Positions 1 to 5,905 of a stretch of 6,410 nucleotides of DNA are shown piece by piece. The notes under the pieces are model-generated. The model was not told where the DNA came from, searched no databases, and was given only the letters and a program-made list of their open reading frames with translations. Source of the DNA: JABFSM01 sp052389555 (GTDB taxonomy: Bacteria > Gemmatimonadota > Gemmatimonadetes > Gemmatimonadales > GWC2-71-9); the NCBI GenBank assembly GCA_052389555.1, contig JBQTHV010000086.1, forward strand, positions 1-6,410, in the 5' to 3' direction. How positions within the stretch are numbered: the stretch's first letter is position 1; each line of letters starts with the position of its first letter. A program made the translations under genes and the position numbers.

Positions 1-428
1 CTGGGTTCGAACAGCCCGACCTCGTCGTCGGCGGGCGTGAACCAGGGAAATCGATCGCGAACCTGGACGGCCGAGAGCTCTTCAACCGGAAGCCGATGCT
101 CGGCGGCGCTCCGGCGCACTCCGGTAACGAGACCACTGTCGGGCCGGCCGATCGTGAGACCGCCGGTTCGCCGGTAGAGCGATCCCGGCCTACCCGCCAT
201 TCGTTCGAGCTCGGCCCAACGTTCGTAGGCCCGCTGCACTAGGGGGACATAGAGCGGATCCTCGAAGTAGGCTTCCCGGATGATGCGGGTTTGGCCGTGC
301 GAGGAGCCGAGGGTGTGCGGGGGATGGTACCGATCGAAGCCGATAACCCGACGGCCCCGGCGCGCCAGCTCCAGGGCGGTCAAACTGCCCATCGCGCCGA
401 GGCCGACGATGCCGGCGTCGAATGGCAT
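1..428 (-). CDS. FAD-dependent amine oxidase, monomeric sarcosine oxidase / N-methyltryptophan oxidase family (N-terminal part)
   Basis: This is the first 142 residues of a flavoprotein that runs off the left edge; family members are usually about 370-390 residues. The N-terminus MPFDAGIVGLGAMGS holds the Rossmann dinucleotide-binding motif G9-x-G11-x-x-G14, and an acidic residue (D32) ends the second strand as expected for FAD binding. The segment PPHTLGSSHGQTRIIREAY (36-54) matches the flavin-site signature of monomeric sarcosine oxidase and E. coli N-methyltryptophan oxidase, with H44, R48 and R51 at the positions of the conserved His/Arg/Arg. YVPLVQRAYERW follows as in those enzymes. The family oxidises N-methylated amino acids with O2, giving formaldehyde and H2O2; the cysteine that binds FAD covalently lies beyond the window, so substrate and flavin linkage cannot be judged. 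The ATG is chosen because it gives the family N-terminus and overlaps an upstream stop (TGATG). An AGAAGG lies 15 bases upstream, rather far. It is probably transcribed with the regulator to its right. No signal peptide is seen, so it is likely cytoplasmic. Confidence 0.88.
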   Translation of the reverse strand, partial: MPFDAGIVGLGAMGSLTALELARRGRRVIGFDRYHPPHTLGSSHGQTRIIREAYFEDPLYVPLVQRAYERWAELERMAGRPGSLYRRTGGLTIGRPDSGLVTGVRRSAAEHRLPVEELSAVQVRDRFPWFTPADDEVGLFEP

Positions 429-666
429 CAGCGCGTCTCGATACCTTCTAACACGCTGACTTTGAGCTTGACGCTCTGAGAGACTTTCCCAAAGGTGAAC
501 TTGATGCTGTGTTCTCCCAACCGCACCAGCATGCCCCCTCTCCCCCGTAGCTCTTCAGGAGATCCGAGGTCGGCGTGAGATTCCAGCTCACCCGATTGAA
601 GGCCGGCGTTCCCGGGGCAGAGAGGTTGGTGACCGGGGAGCCGGATCGCGGATCGCGAGGGGGGCG
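428..666 (-). pseudogene. 3' remnant of a BNR/VPS10-type exported glycosidase-like protein, frameshifted
   Basis: The 237-base gap between the regulator and the oxidase contains no intact gene but clearly reads as the C-terminal tail of a larger protein on the minus strand. One frame, directly after the regulator's TAG, gives SPVTNLSAPGTPAFNRVSW then NLTPTSDLLKSYGGEG. The next frame continues with GGMLVRLGEHSIKFTFGKV, then SQSVKLKVSVLEGIETR and TGA at 428-430. The join is a run of five C on the plus strand (534-538); one extra base there restores a continuous frame. The pattern of an L-x-a-P stretch, FNRVSWNL, YGGEG, a short beta repeat and a final GIETR is what I know from the C-terminus of VPS10/sortilin-like BNR-repeat 'glycosyl hydrolases' common in Gemmatimonadota and Acidobacteria. 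Those are around 1000 residues with signal peptides, so more than 90% of the gene is missing. There is no usable start and no Asp-box region. The frameshift could be a sequencing error in the homopolymer, but the truncation is real either way. The family assignment is from memory. Confidence 0.72.
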
Positions 667-3291
667 CTATCGCGGAACCTTGAGTGCCGCCAACCGTCCC
701 GCGGCGATTCGCGAAAGTACCGGCCAGACCTCAAAATCAGGCTCGGGAATTCGAAAGTCACGGACCGCGCGGTAGAGCTCGCCGGCGCGGTCCGGCGCGC
801 CCCCTCTCGCCAGCGCATCCGCCTCGAGAATACCCAGGGAGCTGGTGGAGCGGCCGTGAAAGGTCTCGCGCCGGGCCGCGGCCAGATGGCCGGTCGCTTC
901 CGCGGCACGGCCCCGCACCAGGGCGGCGGCGCCGTCCACCGTCTCGAGGGCGAGCACGAGGCTGCGGCGATTGCGATCGGCGTCCCGACGAACGATTGTC
1001 GCCCGAACCGAATGGATGAACGGTTCGTCGCCGAGCCAAGCGCCGAGAATGGCGAGCCGCTCGTACAGCCGGGCCAGGGCGGCGGCCGACAGGTCGGCGC
1101 GATCTACCCACCGCTTGGCTCGGCGCGCCAATTGGATGGCCAACCGGCCGTTCCCCGCTTCCCACTCGGCAATGGCCTGGAGAATGAGCGCGCGGGGTGC
1201 GTGCTGGCTCCCGGGGCTCAAGCTGATGATCTCTTCCATGACTTTCCGGCCCTCGACGACCTCGCCCAGCGCCAACAACGGGGCGTGACGCCGATAGAGC
1301 CAGGGAATCTGCCGTGACCTCGAGGAGGTCGAGTCAACGAAATCGCGATCGAGGGTGGCCAGGGCTCCGGCCCAATCGTGACGGACCACCGCGGTGAGGT
1401 AGCGTGCCTCTCGGTAGGTCCAGGGGGCCTCCGACTCATGGGCCCGGGTCGCCGCCAGTGCGGTCGCAGTATCTCCCACGCTGATCAGAGCGTACAGCCG
1501 GTTGTTCAGAGTGGGAACCAGCGCGCGAGCTCCGAGCTTCAAGGCGGTATCGGCGGCGGCCGCCGCAGCACCATGCTCTCCCAGCGCCCGGAGGGTCCAG
1601 GCCATTCCCTCGTAGGCCAGAACCTCCTCGGGATAGGCGGCGCGGAGCTGGAGATAATAGGTGAGCGCGCTATCCGGCCGGTCGGCAACCAGGTGTTGGT
1701 ACCGGGCCCGCACTAGGAACTGTTCCCGAATGGGGGCCAGGCCAGCGAGCGCCTGGGCCCGCTCGAGATGGGCCTCGGCGTGACGCTGATGATCGGTGAA
1801 CCAGAGCAGATCACCGACCAGGTAATGGGCCAGCGTAAAAAGACTGTCATGGACGAGCGCACCTTCTCCCAGAGTGATCGCAGTAGGGCGATCCCCCCGA
1901 CTCAGCGCCAGGCGCGCGAGAGCGTATTGCTCGAGCGCTTCCAACGAGGAAGTGGTCACTGCTGGCAGCACCCGGGCGGAGGTGTCCCCGCGGAGCGTTC
2001 CGAGCCGGGCCCGCAAGGCCCGAGCCAGACGGCCAACCTCGCCGATCACCTCGCCGGGAGATTCGGGCCGCGCGCTCACCGTGAGGACCGGGGCATGGGA
2101 AGCCGGATTCATGACCTGAACCAGGAGTTGAACCCCGGATCCCAACGGCGCCACGATACCGGTGATCGCATAGTGCGCTCCTCTCCGCGCCGCCACATCC
2201 CCCGCCACTGTCCCGGTGAGCCGGGTCGCAGGGGGAAGTTTCATGAGCCGAAGGGCTTCCGCGATCTCGAATTCGTGGAGCATCCGAATACTCTGATCCC
2301 CGGCCAGTTCGGCCCGGAACGCTTCCCGCACCGCGAGAGCCAGCGCGGAATCGGAACCCTCGAAACTGCCGAGCAGGGCCAATCGCACCGGAGCCGGGCT
2401 CGGAGGTGAATGGAGTCGCGGCAGCGCGATCGCGGCACAGACCACCAGTAGCGCCGGGAGCAGCAGGAGCGCACGCCGCCGGCCGAGGGAGAGCGCCGGT
2501 TGTTTTGGGGCGGCCGCTGCGATGACCGGTGCCGAAGGATCGCGAAGCGGGGCGGGGGCAACTGCGAGGGAGTCCGCGTCATTGGCTGCTTGCTGGAACG
2601 ACCTGGCCAGAGCCTCGATGGCGGGGTCAGGCGGAGCATTGAGCTCTTGATGAAGCAGCTCGGCGTGGACCCGGGCGTGACGAATGGCCGCGGCCCGATC
2701 GCCGGCCGTAGCCAGGCTCTCCATGAATCGAAGAGCGAGGCGGCTATCGAGCGGGTCCAGCCCGACGCACTGCCGCCACCAGCCGACCGCCGAGAGGGGA
2801 TCCGCTCGCTTTGCCGCAGCATCGGCCAGTGACTCCAGAGCGGCGCCGACGGCGGATGATAAGGCGGCCCGCTTCTCCTCGACCCATCGCTCAAATCCGG
2901 GCGCTTCGGAAATGAAGAAGCCATCCAGGAAGGGAGCATAGCCAGCGACGGCGCCCTCCCAGTCTCCCCGCGACAGCGCCGCTTCCAGGTCCCCCACATC
3001 CGACCCAACGACCTCAGGGTTGATCCGGACCTCGTCAATCCCCGCAAGGATTGCGTCGTCGCCCAGCTCCTGCCGCAGCGCCCAGAGCATCTGGGAGAGC
3101 GAGTGGCGCCCCCGCTCCTGGTCCCGCTCCGGCCACAGCAGGGTGATGAGCTTGTCGCGGCTCACCGGCCGTTTGCCCGCGGTGGCGAGATAGATGAGGA
3201 GCGCAAGCCGGCGCCGCTGGGTGGCCCGGCCGCCGAGCGGACGGCCGTCGCGCTCCAGGGAGACGCCACCTAAGGTCCTGAGCCGGAACAC
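667..3291 (-). CDS. Membrane-anchored SARP/BTAD-family transcriptional regulator with TPR-rich C-terminal region
   Basis: This encodes 874 residues from GTG 3291. Residues 2-90 look like an OmpR-type winged helix of SARP activators: FRLRTLGG opening, then RRRLALLIYLATAG, SRDKLITLLWPE and HSLSQMLWALRQELG. Residues about 97-235 fit the helical bacterial transcriptional activator domain (WEGAVAGYAPFLDGF, FERWVEEKRAAL, VGLDPLDSRLALRFMESL). A hydrophobic helix at about 274-290 follows an arginine cluster (GRRR), predicting the head in the cytoplasm and the rest in the periplasm. After it come a TolB-N/FlgO-like alpha/beta region (about 302-430; VRLALLGSF, AHYAITGIV) and a long Ala/Leu-rich TPR-like helical region (about 448-860). 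It probably binds DNA and senses something through the tail; ligand and targets are unknown. An open frame extends to GTG 3354, adding 21 residues, but homologues as I know them begin at the FRLRTLGG strand and the best promoter lies over the extension, so I prefer 3291. The Shine-Dalgarno there is weak (AGG four bases upstream). It diverges from the exported-protein operon and is followed by the remnant and the oxidase. Confidence 0.86.
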   Translation of the reverse strand: MFRLRTLGGVSLERDGRPLGGRATQRRRLALLIYLATAGKRPVSRDKLITLLWPERDQERGRHSLSQMLWALRQELGDDAILAGIDEVRINPEVVGSDVGDLEAALSRGDWEGAVAGYAPFLDGFFISEAPGFERWVEEKRAALSSAVGAALESLADAAAKRADPLSAVGWWRQCVGLDPLDSRLALRFMESLATAGDRAAAIRHARVHAELLHQELNAPPDPAIEALARSFQQAANDADSLAVAPAPLRDPSAPVIAAAAPKQPALSLGRRRALLLLPALLVVCAAIALPRLHSPPSPAPVRLALLGSFEGSDSALALAVREAFRAELAGDQSIRMLHEFEIAEALRLMKLPPATRLTGTVAGDVAARRGAHYAITGIVAPLGSGVQLLVQVMNPASHAPVLTVSARPESPGEVIGEVGRLARALRARLGTLRGDTSARVLPAVTTSSLEALEQYALARLALSRGDRPTAITLGEGALVHDSLFTLAHYLVGDLLWFTDHQRHAEAHLERAQALAGLAPIREQFLVRARYQHLVADRPDSALTYYLQLRAAYPEEVLAYEGMAWTLRALGEHGAAAAAADTALKLGARALVPTLNNRLYALISVGDTATALAATRAHESEAPWTYREARYLTAVVRHDWAGALATLDRDFVDSTSSRSRQIPWLYRRHAPLLALGEVVEGRKVMEEIISLSPGSQHAPRALILQAIAEWEAGNGRLAIQLARRAKRWVDRADLSAAALARLYERLAILGAWLGDEPFIHSVRATIVRRDADRNRRSLVLALETVDGAAALVRGRAAEATGHLAAARRETFHGRSTSSLGILEADALARGGAPDRAGELYRAVRDFRIPEPDFEVWPVLSRIAAGRLAALKVPR

Positions 3292-3339
3292 GTTGCCTGT
3301 TGTTGAGGATGGCCGGAGAGGGAATTGACGAGCCGCTCC

Positions 3340-3345
3340 TATGAT
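3340..3345 (+). promoter_or_regulatory. Possible -10 element for the exported-protein operon
   Basis: TATGAT, one base off TATAAT, lies 55 bases before the ATG at 3401 and overlaps the -10 of the divergent regulator promoter. No convincing -35 sits at 16-18 bases upstream (the sequence there is purine-rich, near GAGAGG); TTGACG at 3325-3330 is only nine bases away, which is too close. A promoter with a poor -35 would suit one that depends on an activator, but this is weakly supported. Confidence 0.25.
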
Positions 3346-3369
3346 ACCTGCCACTCATCGGGCCGGCAA
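3341..3369 (-). promoter_or_regulatory. Sigma70-like promoter for the SARP regulator
   Basis: On the minus strand, TTGCCG (3369-3364) is followed after exactly 17 bases by TATCAT (3346-3341), close to the -35 and -10 consensus with ideal spacing. Transcription would start near 3333, about 40 bases before the GTG at 3291 and downstream of the other possible start at 3354. This supports the shorter regulator reading frame. It is a match by eye in high-GC DNA of an organism whose promoter consensus I cannot verify. Confidence 0.5.
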
Positions 3370-3385
3370 GGACTCCGTTTCAACC

Positions 3386-3392
3386 GAAAGGG
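3386..3392 (+). promoter_or_regulatory. Ribosome binding site deciding the start at 3401
   Basis: GAAAGGG lies eight bases before ATG 3401. The frame is open back to an ATG at 3341, but starting there would put 20 hydrophilic residues before the signal peptide and no good Shine-Dalgarno precedes it. The 3401 start gives a normal signal peptide at the N-terminus. Confidence 0.55.
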
Positions 3393-3400
3393 CTCAGCGA

Positions 3401-3976
3401 ATGCCGCATTCTCTCTGGTTCACATTGCTTGTCGCCCTCGTCCCCGTGGGTAGTGCGACAGCCCAACCCACCAAGCCGAAGCTGTCCAGCGCAACGCCGT
3501 GTTGCGGGATTACAGCTATTGAAGCCCGTACCGGGATCGTCACCGCGCAGGAGGGGTCTACCGGCCACGTCTTCCAGTTCGAGATAAAGGATCGAGCGGT
3601 CCTCCGGGGGCTCAAGGTGGGCCAGAAGGTGTGGGCCGACTTTGCCGCCGGAAAAGTGAGATTGGATCCTGCGGAACCCGTGGGCGTAGCCATCCTGAGC
3701 CGTGGGGTCACCCCAGTGGACCGGGTCACCTCCGTGGACCCGGCGGAGCCCTGCTGCAATATCAGCGCAATCAACCTCACCACTCGCCTGATCACCGCCA
3801 GGATCACCGCCAACGGCCGGACCTTCCAGTTCGAGGTTCCCGACCAGGCACTGCTCGGCACCCTCAAGGTCGGCGACAAGGTCTGGGCCAGCGGCGCGAA
3901 CCGAAAAGCGAGAGTCAACCCGGCGGAACCTGTTGGCTTCGCCATCGTCGGACCCCTGCCGGCGGGGATGCCGTAA
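3401..3976 (+). CDS. Exported protein with two tandem Cys-Cys / CusF-like OB modules
   Basis: This is a 191-residue protein. Residues 1-22 (MPHSLWFTLLVALVPVGSAT then AQ) form a signal peptide, with cleavage likely after A21 or Q22, so it is exported. The mature part is two copies of one module, residues 32-98 and 116-182, offset by exactly 84 residues without gaps. About 36 of 67 positions are identical by my count. Each copy opens with PCC-x-I-x-AI (C34-C35 and C118-C119), continues with a short beta-rich stretch and FQFE, then L-x-x-LKVG-x-KVWA, and closes with NPAEPVG-x-AI or DPAEPVG-x-AI. The ending 'D-x-x-L-x-x-LKVG-x-KV' resembles the last strands of small periplasmic OB-fold proteins such as CusF and related metal chaperones, but the Cu-binding His/Met/Trp set of CusF is absent and a vicinal cysteine pair lies at the front instead. 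Metal or thiol binding is therefore only inferred. It is the first gene of the plus-strand operon, 94 bases before the next, and diverges from the SARP regulator. I cannot name a characterised homologue. Confidence 0.8.
   Translation: MPHSLWFTLLVALVPVGSATAQPTKPKLSSATPCCGITAIEARTGIVTAQEGSTGHVFQFEIKDRAVLRGLKVGQKVWADFAAGKVRLDPAEPVGVAILSRGVTPVDRVTSVDPAEPCCNISAINLTTRLITARITANGRTFQFEVPDQALLGTLKVGDKVWASGANRKARVNPAEPVGFAIVGPLPAGMP
3494..3946 (+). repeat. Internal tandem duplication encoding two PCC/LKVG modules
   Basis: The two coding units are 3494-3694 and 3746-3946, 252 bases apart start to start. They align at protein level without gaps, with shared PCC, FQFE, LKVG, KVWA and PAEPVG blocks. The DNA copies have diverged and keep only short exact matches (for example around TTCCAGTTCGAG in both), so this is an old, selected duplication rather than a recent DNA repeat. 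Confidence 0.8.
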
Positions 3977-4053
3977 CCGCCCGCCGTAAAGGGACAGCTG
4001 TAACGAACACGGACCGGAGGCCACGCAGGTACAAGCGCAGCCCCCCACAACCC

Positions 4054-4061
4054 GGAGGAGG
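4054..4061 (+). promoter_or_regulatory. Strong ribosome binding site of the propeller gene
   Basis: GGAGGAGG sits nine bases before ATG 4071, an almost perfect Shine-Dalgarno. It favours 4071 over the second in-frame ATG at 4077, and suggests higher translation than for the operon's first gene. Confidence 0.7.
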
Positions 4062-4070
4062 AATCGTCGC

Positions 4071-5846
4071 ATGGCAATGAGAGACCGGCTGACGGCAGTC
4101 GCGCTGGCTTTGGCATTGAGCGTTCCGGCAGCCGCCCAACAACCCGCCGCGGCGCGGCCCGCCTTCAAGGGCGTCTGGGAGCCGGTGAGCTTCACCGAGG
4201 ACATCGCTTTTCGCGAAGTCTTCTTCGTTACGGTCGACCGGGGATGGGTTGCCGGCGAAAAGGGCACCATCATCCACACCAAGGACGGCGGCGGCACCTG
4301 GACCGCGCAGATGGGCGGCGATCCCCAGGCCAGCGAAGAACCGGTCAAGCTGCTGCGTTTCCTCGACGAGACCCACGGCTGGGCGGTCAAAAGTGGCCGA
4401 ATCCTGCGCACCGAAGACGGCGAATCCTGGGAGGACTTGGGCGCCGCACCCCAGTACATCCATGAGCTCGCGATGAGCTCCCCCTCGGAAGGCGTCGCGG
4501 CGGGATACCTCGGGATGGGCCGGAACCCGAGCACTCTCCTCAAGACGCGCGATGGCGGCAAGACCTGGAAGCCAGTGACCATGTGCAAGGCCAAGGCGAT
4601 GCTCGGGGGCCTTAACCGCGAGCTCGGCTGCGAGGTCCTCCGGATTCAGTTCGTCACCCCGTCGGTTGGATACCTGGTGGCGCGGTACCAGTGCGCCGGA
4701 ATGGGGTGCGAACCGCCGCCCATCCTGGGAAAGACCGAAGACGGGGGCGAGAGTTGGCGCTTCTTCGTCGGCCCGGGCGATCCCGACGTGGTGGGCGCGA
4801 CGGATCTTTTCTTCATCGACGAGAACACAGGGATCGTCACGACAACGGACGGCAAGCTCTCCCGCACCACCGACGGCGGCCAGAGCTGGAAGGGCTTGCT
4901 CGCAAGTCCCTACAAATATGGCAGCCGCCTGATTTTCGCCGATCCCGAGGTCGGCTGGACGCTCGACAACAAGACGGACGGCAAGGTCAGCTACACCGTG
5001 GATAGTGGAGCCCACTGGAATTCGCGGGCCTTCCGCTTCCCCACAGAGCCCCGCGCCTGGACCTTCCCTCGCCGCGACCGGGCCTACGTCGTGGGCGAGC
5101 ACGGCATGGTGTTCCGTTACCGGGTGGTGCCCGCAGCCGAGCCCACGAAGCCGGAAGTCCTTGTGACTATGGCGATGCCTGGGTTCGCCTCCCCGCTGGA
5201 TGATCAGGCGGCGCAGGCTACCGCGGTTCTGACCGAGCTCTCTACTGCAGTCCAGCACGCGCCGGACTCGGTCGCGGCCTCCCCCCGGGGTGATGCCGCC
5301 GCAGCGGCCGTCGACAGCACGGCCGAACCGCCATCGGCTGAGGAAGTTGTGGCAGAGCAGTCCTCGACGTTCATCGCCGGGTGCTGCGGTAAGCCAGTCA
5401 ACAAGCTCAACGTCGTCATTACCGCGATCGCCAAGAGTCTTCCCTCGTTCCTGGCCCAGTACAAGAACACCAACCTGCTCATCGCCGGGTTGCGGATGGT
5501 GACCGACTTGCCCGGCAAGTTCGGCGATCTGCGCGCCGCGCTGATGGCCTTCAAACACGCGGGCGACAAGGACGCCGCCGAAGCGGCGCTGGCGGCCATC
5601 GGAAGCGCCGCCCAAGCGTTCCATCAAACGACGAAGGTGGCGTTCCAGCAGGAGCTCCCTGCGATGGAGACCCAGAGCGATGCTGAGGGAACCGGTGCGA
5701 GCCAGGCACCGGCTGCGGTCGGGGTAGTAACGGATTCCGCCAAGTCAATCGCGGACTCGACGGCGGCAAGGTTCAAAAAGGAAGCCGAGGACAAGGCGAA
5801 GAAGGGAATGGGGGGATTGCTTAAGAAGAAGATCAGGATCCCGTAA
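4071..5846 (+). CDS. Exported Asp-box (Ycf48/BNR-like) beta-propeller protein with helical Cys-Cys C-terminal region
   Basis: This encodes 591 residues. The signal peptide is residues 1-22 (cleavage after AAA, before QQPA). Residues about 33-352 form a sialidase/Ycf48-type propeller. Six Asp-box turns of the S/T-x-D-G-G-x-x-W type are visible near 69-77 (HTKDGGGTW), 113-120 (RTEDGESW), 158-166 (KTRDGGKTW), 221-229 (KTEDGGESW), 265-273 (RTTDGGQSW) and 308-316 (a degenerate one, YTVDSGAHW). Strands such as GWVAGEKGTIIHT and the closing AYVVGEHGMVFRY are typical of Ycf48 repeats. The third-to-fourth blade stretch carries four cysteines (C172, C187, C208, C213). A low-complexity Ala/Ser/Pro linker (about 353-430) leads to a helical domain (about 432-530) that begins IAGCCGKPVNKLNVVITAI (C438-C439). 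The Lys-rich tail is 567-589. Asp boxes are structural, so no enzymatic activity is implied; catalytic sialidase residues are not apparent. The family's best-known member helps assemble photosystem II, but nothing photosynthetic is here. A scaffolding or binding role in the envelope is the cautious guess. Confidence 0.85.
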   Translation: MAMRDRLTAVALALALSVPAAAQQPAAARPAFKGVWEPVSFTEDIAFREVFFVTVDRGWVAGEKGTIIHTKDGGGTWTAQMGGDPQASEEPVKLLRFLDETHGWAVKSGRILRTEDGESWEDLGAAPQYIHELAMSSPSEGVAAGYLGMGRNPSTLLKTRDGGKTWKPVTMCKAKAMLGGLNRELGCEVLRIQFVTPSVGYLVARYQCAGMGCEPPPILGKTEDGGESWRFFVGPGDPDVVGATDLFFIDENTGIVTTTDGKLSRTTDGGQSWKGLLASPYKYGSRLIFADPEVGWTLDNKTDGKVSYTVDSGAHWNSRAFRFPTEPRAWTFPRRDRAYVVGEHGMVFRYRVVPAAEPTKPEVLVTMAMPGFASPLDDQAAQATAVLTELSTAVQHAPDSVAASPRGDAAAAAVDSTAEPPSAEEVVAEQSSTFIAGCCGKPVNKLNVVITAIAKSLPSFLAQYKNTNLLIAGLRMVTDLPGKFGDLRAALMAFKHAGDKDAAEAALAAIGSAAQAFHQTTKVAFQQELPAMETQSDAEGTGASQAPAAVGVVTDSAKSIADSTAARFKKEAEDKAKKGMGGLLKKKIRIP

Positions 5847-5894
5847 CGAGCCACATTGTCTCGGAAGCGCTAATCACCCAGTACCTCTCGGACC

Positions 5895-5898
5895 GGAG
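5895..5898 (+). promoter_or_regulatory. Ribosome binding site of the last gene
   Basis: GGAG (within CCGGAGAACC) is seven bases before ATG 5906. It fixes the start of a gene whose downstream end is outside the window. Confidence 0.55.
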
Positions 5899-5905
5899 AA
5901 CCACC

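Noticed and set aside
643..674. GATCGCG direct repeats and a small hairpin near the end of the regulator, possibly a terminator
   Set aside because: The stem is only about five pairs with an 11-base loop and no T-run follows; the repeats are short and expected by chance in DNA of this composition.
291..775. Small plus-strand frames (291-479, 575-775) in and beside the oxidase and remnant
   Set aside because: They are antisense to the oxidase N-terminus and to the glycosidase-like remnant, with compositions typical of shadow frames.
1768..2409. A 213-codon plus-strand frame within the regulator gene
   Set aside because: Arg/Gly/Pro-rich composition and antisense position to the TPR/TolB-like part of a clear gene mark it as a shadow.
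2241..3047. A 268-codon same-strand frame inside the regulator
   Set aside because: It overlaps the BTAD and membrane-helix coding region in another frame; Arg/Ser-rich translation without domains.
3341..3400. ATG at 3341 as start of the tandem-module protein
   Set aside because: It would add 20 polar residues before the signal peptide, lacks a good Shine-Dalgarno and lies within the presumed promoter.
3380..4594. A 404-codon minus-strand open frame opposite the tandem-module gene
   Set aside because: It is antisense to a gene with an obvious signal peptide and an internal protein-level duplication; its translation shows no domain and spans two plus-strand genes.
3915..5627. A 570-codon minus-strand open frame opposite the propeller gene
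   Set aside because: It is a GC-rich antisense shadow: the plus-strand gene has a signal peptide, Asp-box repeats and a strong Shine-Dalgarno, while this translation is Gly/Arg/His-rich with no recognisable domain and also overlaps the end of the preceding gene.
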